Below, piece by piece: positions 58,241 through 64,000 of a DNA stretch of 64,000 nucleotides. Position numbers and translations under genes: made by a program. The stretch lies in assembly GCA_963662155.1 (NCBI GenBank), contig OY759275.1, forward strand, positions 2,380,501 through 2,444,500. The letters run 5' to 3'. Numbering within the stretch: the first letter of the stretch is position 1; each line of letters starts with the position of its first letter. The stretch comes from Lamellibrachia columna (Eukaryota; Annelida; Polychaeta; Sabellida; Siboglinidae). Below the pieces are notes generated by a model that made no database searches, was not told the DNA's origin, and worked only from the letters and a program-made list of their open reading frames with translations.

Positions 58241-58531
58241 CTCAAGTCTCAAGTGGTTTACTCCAAACAGCCCAAACTTGGGCTAACGCAGGAGTTTGTG
58301 GTGGACTGTGCGCATGCGCTGTGGGTGGTACGTTCGATTAAAAGACTAGTATCATTAATGTTGCTGAAATGGTTTTTATCTGATAGTTTTATTTATTTGA
58401 TGTATAGGATGTTTAACGAAAATTTTTAATAGGTTGGTTGTGTGTATGGATACTGTCGCTGCCTTGCCACATGCACACATAGACAGTCTCCATACCCACA
58501 CCATGGATAAGTTTACGCTGAGCACTGTGTT

Positions 58532-61500
58532 TTAAAGGCAGTTTAGGTGAGGAGGTGTGGTGAAAGGGAGTTCCATAATAGCTTCTTGAAATGATTTTGG
58601 GTTTTTTATGTTGGTAATTTTTGATGGAATCATATTCCATATGCGAATGGCTCTGGGATAAAATGAAAAAACCATTGCATTTATACGACACTTGGGGGCT
58701 ATGTATTGTCCACGGGTTCGAGAGCGAGTTAGTAGGCCCGGAGGGGGGGTGATCTCAATAATGTTGTTTAGAATTTTGTAGAAGGTAGTGGCTTGTTTGA
58801 TAATGCGCCTTCGTTCGAGGGTTGGCCATCCAAGGGCAGTAATTAGATCTGCTGGATTTGTGTTCCGTCTGTAATCATTTTTAACAAATCTGGCAGCAGA
58901 GTGTTGCACTCTTTCAAGGCTTTTAACTTGTGAAAAGGTGTGGGGATTCCATATGGGTGAAGAGTACTCAAGTTTTGGCCGGATTAGCATGTTGTACGCT
59001 GTTTGCTTAACTTCGGGTTTACATGGGCCAAGAGTTCGTTTAATCATGCCTAAACATTTCGAAGATTTTGAAGTTATGTCAGTGACGTGATTTGTCCAGG
59101 TTAATTTGGAATCCAATTTTACTCCGAGGTATGAGTGGCTGGATACGGTGGATAATGGCTGGCCAGAAAGCGAGTACTTGTGTGTGCTGGGTTTAGTTTT
59201 GTTTGTTATTGGAAGGTGGACGCATTTAGATACATTAAATTCCATTTGCCATTTGTCTGACCATGTTTGGAGTTGGCTAAGGTCAGTTTGGAGAATTTCA
59301 TGGTCGGTTTTGGAAGAAATTTTACGATATATAATACTATCATCTGCAAAAAGGCGTATAGAAGATTTGATGTTCCCATTTATGTCATTTATGTAGAGTA
59401 AGAAGAGGACAGGTCCTAGAACTGAACCCTGTGGGACACCAGATGTGACATCTGTGATGTCCGATAGGGCACCGTTAACTGAGACTCTCTGTTTGCGGTT
59501 GGATAGAAAAGATTTGATCCAATTTTGAGTGTTTCCAGTGATTCCGTAGGAGGTCAATTTTGATAGAAGACGTAGGTGAGGCACTTTGTCGAAGGCTTTA
59601 GCAAAGTCAAGCAGGATTGCGTCAATTTGGGTCTTGTTGTCCATAGCAGTCATCCAGTCGTGGACTGTCTCAATGAGTTGAGATTCACAAGACAGTCCCG
59701 ACTGGAATCCGTGTTGGAAGTGGAGAATGATGTTATGCTTGTGCAGGTGTTTCCACATGTTGCTTAGGATAATATGTTCCATTACTTTACAGAGGATGCA
59801 GGTTAGTGATATGGGTCTGTAGTTAGCTGGGTCAGATTTATGGCTCTTTTTGTGTATAGGAGTTACTAATGCTTGTAGCCAGTCATTAGGAAGTTTACCT
59901 GTGTTGTATGACTGTTGGAAAATTTGGGTGATGATGGGAGCTATCTGCTTTGCAGTTTCTTTAAGGACTCTGGCTGGGAGTTCATCTGGGCCTGTAGCTT
60001 TGTTCTGGTTTAGATTTTCCAGCTGCTTTATTACGCCATCTATGCCAATTTCGAGAAGGGGGATGTTGGGGTAAGTAGAGGGGGCTATTTGGGGGATGGG
60101 GTGCTTTTCTTGGGTAAATACAGAGCTAAATTGGTTGTTTAGGGCATTTGCTTTATCTCGATCATTAATTATAGGTTGGTCGTTTACTCGAAGTGTGGGG
60201 ATGCCAATGTTTTCTCGTTTATTTGCCTTAATAAATGACCAGAATCGTTTTGGATTAGTTTTCAGGCTGTCTCCAATGTGGTTGTTAACATAGTCTTTGT
60301 AGGATTTTGCTAATGCTTTAGTAGCTTGCTTTCGGAGTTCCTTAAATTTTTCCCAGTCACTGTTTAGTCCAGTTTGCTTTGCCTTTTTGTGGCTTTTGTT
60401 TCGTCTTCTCTGCATTCTAATTAGTTCACATGTTATCCAGGGGAGGTGGGTTTTAGCTTTTGTGTATCGTCTAGGTATGTTTTTGTTAATCAAGGTAGTC
60501 AGACGTTCGCGGAAAAAGGTCCAGTTTATGTCTATATCCTGTGAGTTGGGGTCGATGTCGAAGTACTCAAGATTTAGTTTGTCTATGTCGTCTTTGAGTT
60601 GGTCCCAGTCTGCTGATTTGTAACTATAAACTTGGTGGGGGGGTTTCTTGTTGCGAACTGGGTTTAAGTTGACATTGAAGGTCACGGATTCGTGATCGCC
60701 CATACCAGGAGTGGTGTGGGTGTTGATGATAATGGAGGGATTTGAGGTGAGTATGAGGTCAAGAATGTTGCCAGAAGCAATGCGTGTGGGGTCGTTTACC
60801 ATGTTCTGCAGCCCAAAGTCGTTAGTTATTTCTAGTAGTTTGTTATGCTTGCTGGCGGTGCTATTATTAGTGGTCTGGTGATTTGTCCAGTTGATATCAG
60901 GGAGGTTAAAATCTCCAGCTATGACTACGTTAGGGGGAGTTTTTTGTGATCTATATAGTTTAGTTAGGGAGTCGTGGAGAGCTTCAAGGGATTGGAGGTG
61001 GTCATTTGGGGGTCGATAATAAGATGCAAAGTATATGCATTTGTTTCGTGCAAAGTGAATTTTTGTCCAAATTATTTCACAATTTGAGTTTAAATTTTGG
61101 AGGGGTTCAGCTACAATGTTGTCACGGAAGGCTATAAGGACTCAACCGCCATGGACATTCCTGTCCTTTCTGATGGCCTCATAGTTGGGTGGTAGGAAAG
61201 AGTATGTAGCATAGTTTGCATCTAATTTAGTTTCAACTAGAAATATGATGTCTGGATTATTATATTGAATAGTTGCCTTTAGTTGGGTTGCTTTTTCTAT
61301 GCTCTTAACGCTGTTGGTGTTTATCAAAATTCCTTTAAGTGTGTTTCCTTGGGTTTTCTTGTGGCGTTCGGGGGTTGAAGTGTTTTGGGGGTTTGGGGCG
61401 AAAATTAAGCCTGCATTTTGTGATGTGTGGAGTGTTGGGGTAGTAAGCGTGGAACTGTCAGACTGGGTGTTGGTAGAAATGGATTGCTCATTTCTAGATG

Positions 61501-61840
61501 GAGAAGTGGTAATATTTGGAATTGGGCGCCCGTATGGGCCAGGGTTTGGGTGGATGTCGCCTGAGAGTGCTATCAGTCTGCTGAGGTACAGATGTGTAAC
61601 AATGTCTGATTTGAATTTGATTTTGGGTGGGAATTTAATTCGGGGATTCAAAGTTAGGGCATAATATTTTGGTTTAATTTTGAGATTTGATCGAGATACG
61701 CGTTGACATGTTCCAATGATCGTTGCTATTAGGAGAGTGATTATCTGCGTTAGCCCAAGATTAATCCGCGTGGAATGCGGGACTAGGTGAGGGGAATATT
61801 TCCTAAAGGGACATCTGAATTGGAATACATTTTGTAGCAT
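58532..61840 (-). pseudogene. Endonuclease-reverse transcriptase ORF with one in-frame stop
   Basis: Met at 61840 to the stop at 58532 is one frame of about 1102 codons, interrupted only by TGA at 61142-61144 (residue 233). Residues 1-165 form an N-terminal extension with a hydrophobic segment (about 31-42) and SGDIHPNPGP at 93-102. The apurinic-type endonuclease follows: ILINTNS (171-177), VETKLD (202-207), the stop within the expected HGGGVLIAF, SYYRPP (273-278), GDFNLPDINW (309-318) and GDHESV (381-386). The RT has NYRPISL (673-679), LDFAKAFDKV (motif A, 744-753), SGVPQGSVLGP (motif B, 800-810) and FADD (motif C, 831-834). The C-terminus HSAARFV...RIWNMIP is standard. All catalytic residues I can place are intact. 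The stop is a likely single-base change (GGA to TGA). There is no separate ORF1. Confidence 0.9.
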
Positions 61841-62188
61841 GGTTTTCTGAAAGTTAGATCCAAATGCAAACAGTGGCGACTTGAAGAAAAGTAAGCTTAC
61901 TAATGAAATGCTTAGCGATAAAATGAAAAGAACTCACCCGGACGGCGCCGGCAGTGGTAGTCCGCCATCTTTGAAATTTTGGTTCATGTGTTGCGGTAAA
62001 GGGCGTTGTTTTGATTAGTTGCGTTTGTTGTCGTTTGGTTTGTCTGTTTCTGCGTGATCAGTGGGTTATGTTGAGTTGTTGTACCAATTGTGGTCATTTG
62101 CTGTGTTGGTGAACATGTTGTGTTGAGTGAAATGTGTGGAGCGATGTAACGGACTCGTACCACCCCGACGCATGCGCACAAAACGAAC
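61841..62188 (-). promoter_or_regulatory. Probable 5' leader/promoter region of the non-LTR element
   Basis: Non-coding sequence upstream of the ORF inside the hAT interruption. It contains the complement of AAAGATGGCGG (61962-61972), like the YY1 site of some LINE promoters, and a GCATGCGCA (62169-62177) resembling half of an NRF-1 site. The regulatory role is inferred from motif resemblance only. Confidence 0.35.
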
Positions 62189-62197
62189 CATGGTCAA

Positions 62198-62371
62198 CAG
62201 ATCGACATGGAGCACCGCTCGGAGTTGGCCCAGGACACCATCGCTGCCCTTCTGTCAGTGAAGGTGAACTGTACGGCAGACACTCACTCCTATGAGCCAG
62301 CCGCGACTGTGGTACATATGTCCAAGAAAGCCACAATGAACTACAACCTGCCTCACAGGAACACACCTTAA
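62198..62371 (+). pseudogene. hAT transposase C-terminal domain, right part
   Basis: The open frame QIDMEHRSELAQDTIAALLS, VKVNCTADTHSYEP and MSKKATMNYNLPHRNT ends at TAA 62369-62371. It matches the end of hAT proteins after the SNADSERxFS motif (RSxMxxDTLxxLLxxKxN...ATxxYN). It directly continues the fragment ending at 58240, confirming that the retroelement interrupted this ORF. Confidence 0.7.
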
Positions 62372-62586
62372 TTGCCCAATCACTGTTGACACACATTTTC
62401 TGTATATAAATGTACATAAGTTCACTACATGCCTCTTGTTTGTCATGCTGTGTGACAGAATGGGTTACATGAGTGTTGTGTTTGGAGTGTGCGAGAGCGA
62501 TTGGACGCGCACGACGTCGGTGCCCACGTGTGCCTCGTCGAGTGGAAAAGTCTCAGTCATTTGGATCCTCACAGGTTGACATGTAT
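62372..62586 (+). other. hAT 3' region
   Basis: Non-coding 3' part of the hAT element, ending with the right terminal inverted repeat. Confidence 0.6.
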
Positions 62587-62594
62587 AGAGGCCC
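62587..62594. repeat. Right 8-bp target-site duplication of the hAT element
   Basis: AGAGGCCC, then CAATAAACCACATTT contiguous with the empty-site paralogue at 47687 onward, apart from one base of phase ambiguity. Confidence 0.92.
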
Positions 62595-63014
62595 AATAAA
62601 CCACATTTAAGTATGATATAATGAACAGTGACCCACAAAAGTCATCATCAAAGCGAGGGACTGTTGAGGCTTGAGGGTACAAATGCAATAATTATATCTC
62701 ATTCACACACATTCTACCATGGCTAACTGTGCGAGAAAGTTTCAAGACAAACTGTTCAACAAACCCAAGAAGACCTACCAGGATAGTGACTGTTTAGTTC
62801 CAGGTGCCAAGAAAAAGTATTTAAGTTGATGTTAAATGTCAAATTTTCACCCAAAAAAATGACTATTTTGACCGAGTGGCTTAATTTCCTACATTAAACA
62901 GGGATTTACTTTTGTACCACCTTTATGCCAGGGTGTGGCACATATTTAAGACACAAGAAGTATAATGCAGTGTATGAGGATGATGTGATCGGCATCATCC
63001 CTCTAGCCCCTGTG

Positions 63015-63615
63015 TCAGCAGACTCATGTCAGTAGTATCCGTGTCAGCAGCCCCGTGTCAGTAGCCCCCGTGTCAGTAGCCCCCGTGTCAGTAGCATCCA
63101 TGTCAGTAACCCCTGTGTCAGTAGCCCCCGTGTCAGTAGCCCCCGTGTCAGTAGCACCATGTTAGTAACCCCTGTGACAGCAGCCCCGTGTCAGTAGCAT
63201 CCATGTTAGTAACCCCTGTGTCAGTAGCATCCATGTCAGTAACCCCCGTGTTAGTAGTACCCGTGTCAGTAGCATCCGTGTCAGTAGCCCCCATGTCAGT
63301 AGCCCCCATGTCAGTAGCCCCCGTGTCAGTAGTACCCGTGTCAGTAGCCCTCGTGTCAGTAGCCCCCGTGTCAGTAGTACCCGTGTCAATAGCCCCCGTG
63401 TCAGTAGCCCCCGTGTCAGTAGTACCCGTGTCAGTAGCCCCCGTGTCAGTAGCCCCCGTGTCAGTAGCCCCCGTGTCAGTAACCCCCGTGTCAGTAGTAC
63501 CCGTGTCAGTAGCCCCCGTGTCAGTAGCCCCCGTGTCAGTAGCATCCATGTCAGTAGCCCCTGTGTCAGTAATACCCATGTCAGTAGGCCTGTTTCAGTA
63601 GCCCCCCCCCCTGTC
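63015..63615. repeat. 15-bp minisatellite, about 40 copies
   Basis: Same unit as at 48090-48565 (CCCCGTGTCAGTAGC), with more ATCC variants and a C9 run at 63603-63611. It is longer than its paralogue by roughly nine units. Confidence 0.95.
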
Positions 63616-64000
63616 AGTAGCTCCCAAGGTGTGTGAATTGAGTGCCATTAACCCCAGGTTGGTAGCTGTTGATTTAACACACCCCTGTAGTGTATTCATT
63701 ATTTATTTTCACAATAAGATGTTTTCCAACTAGTTCTTCACACATTGCTCAGATGTCATTAAAAGCTGTTTCCAGTCAATCAAAATCGAATTTAATTTTT
63801 ACACATTTAATAGAAAGCCAGTTGTATTCACGTTTAACTGATCACTTGTAAACACCAGACATTGTCGCAGTCTGGTGTTACTGTCAACCTTATGTCACAA
63901 TTGTATTCTTTTGTGAAGTATTCGTTATTTATGCAGTATCAATTGTGCCTGAAAATTAATGACACTTTATTAACATTTCCATTTTGTTTGAGCCTGTAAA
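63616..64000. other. Duplicated unique sequence
   Basis: Collinear with 48570-48948. No genes. In copy 1 the next features to the right are a 14-bp array and an LRR exon, so similar features might lie just beyond the window. Confidence 0.7.

Larger units (their letters stand above)
58241..62188 (-). mobile_element. Near-full-length CR1/Jockey-group non-LTR retrotransposon
   Basis: Minus-strand element with about 350 bp of 5' leader, one long ORF (61840 to 58532, one internal stop) and about 290 bp of 3' UTR ending in two CTTGAG(A) repeats. The limits are inferred from the two halves of the interrupted hAT coding frame (ends 58240, resumes about 62190) and, on the 3' side, from the second copy at 29219-29853. 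No convincing target-site duplication was seen. A YY1-like AAAGATGGCGG lies in the leader (complement of 61962-61972). Confidence 0.85.
57713..62586 (+). mobile_element. hAT-superfamily DNA transposon (deleted, with nested retroelement)
   Basis: The 4874-bp insertion is flanked by the 8-bp duplication AGAGGCCC. The ends are inverted repeats: ATACATGTCAACC at 57713-57725 and its complement GGTTGACATGTAT at 62574-62586. An 8-bp target duplication plus a hAT-type dimerisation-domain remnant identify the superfamily. Only the C-terminal transposase region survives, so the element is non-autonomous. A CTCCGT...ACGGAG hairpin lies just inside the left end. A non-LTR retrotransposon (about 58241-62188) is nested inside it. 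Confidence 0.9.
56635..64000. repeat. Segmental duplication, copy 2 (occupied hAT site)
   Basis: Homologous to 46581-48948: 56635-57712 on the left of the hAT insertion and 62587-64000 on the right, running off the window. It starts within the 29-bp array (three units). Confidence 0.92.

Overview
This is metazoan DNA. About 60% of the 64 kb, by my own summing of array lengths, is tandem minisatellite. The rest is mostly decayed transposable elements plus a few host exons. There are no bacterial-style genes, operons, rRNA genes or CRISPR arrays. The element mix (a DIRS-like tyrosine-recombinase retrotransposon, CR1/Jockey-group non-LTR elements, a hAT transposon and a tRNA-derived SINE) together with leucine-rich-repeat (LRR) exons suits an invertebrate, perhaps a marine one such as a mollusc. 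That assignment is inference. The long ORFs in the left 38 kb are almost all artefacts of arrays that lack stop codons.

Layout. 0-22.4 kb: a broken non-LTR reverse transcriptase (RT) tail, then arrays with units of 72, 68, 21, 47 (12.9 kb, about 274 copies), 34, 86 and 49 bp, with a second RT tail at 18.9 kb. 22.4-22.7 kb: a CR1/L2-like RT scrap. 22.7-31.8 kb, minus strand: one DIRS-like element in the order Gag, RT, RNase H, tyrosine recombinase. Its coding sequence is expanded from within by three minisatellites (17 bp in Gag, 37 bp in RT, 72 bp x about 78 in RNase H) and is split by a 635-bp non-LTR insertion. 31.9-38.3 kb: 54-bp and 102-bp arrays. 38.3-46.6 kb: RT scraps, small arrays and a SINE.

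46.6-64 kb: two copies of a recent segmental duplication (46.58-48.95 kb and 56.63 kb to the window end). Between them lie two probable LRR exons on the plus strand (49727-49810 and 55480-55566), both with splice sites and phase-2 introns, so this part of the window looks like the intronic landscape of an LRR/NLR-type host gene. The right-hand duplicate carries a 4.87-kb hAT insertion with an 8-bp target duplication and 13-bp terminal inverted repeats. The left-hand duplicate preserves the empty site. Inside the hAT, splitting its transposase remnant, sits a nearly complete non-LTR retrotransposon on the minus strand whose long ORF has a single stop codon.

The most unusual observation is that ordinary coding segments of a mobile element have been amplified into large minisatellites. 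In the largest case, a 24-codon segment of RNase H became a 5.6-kb array that is still largely open in the ancestral frame.
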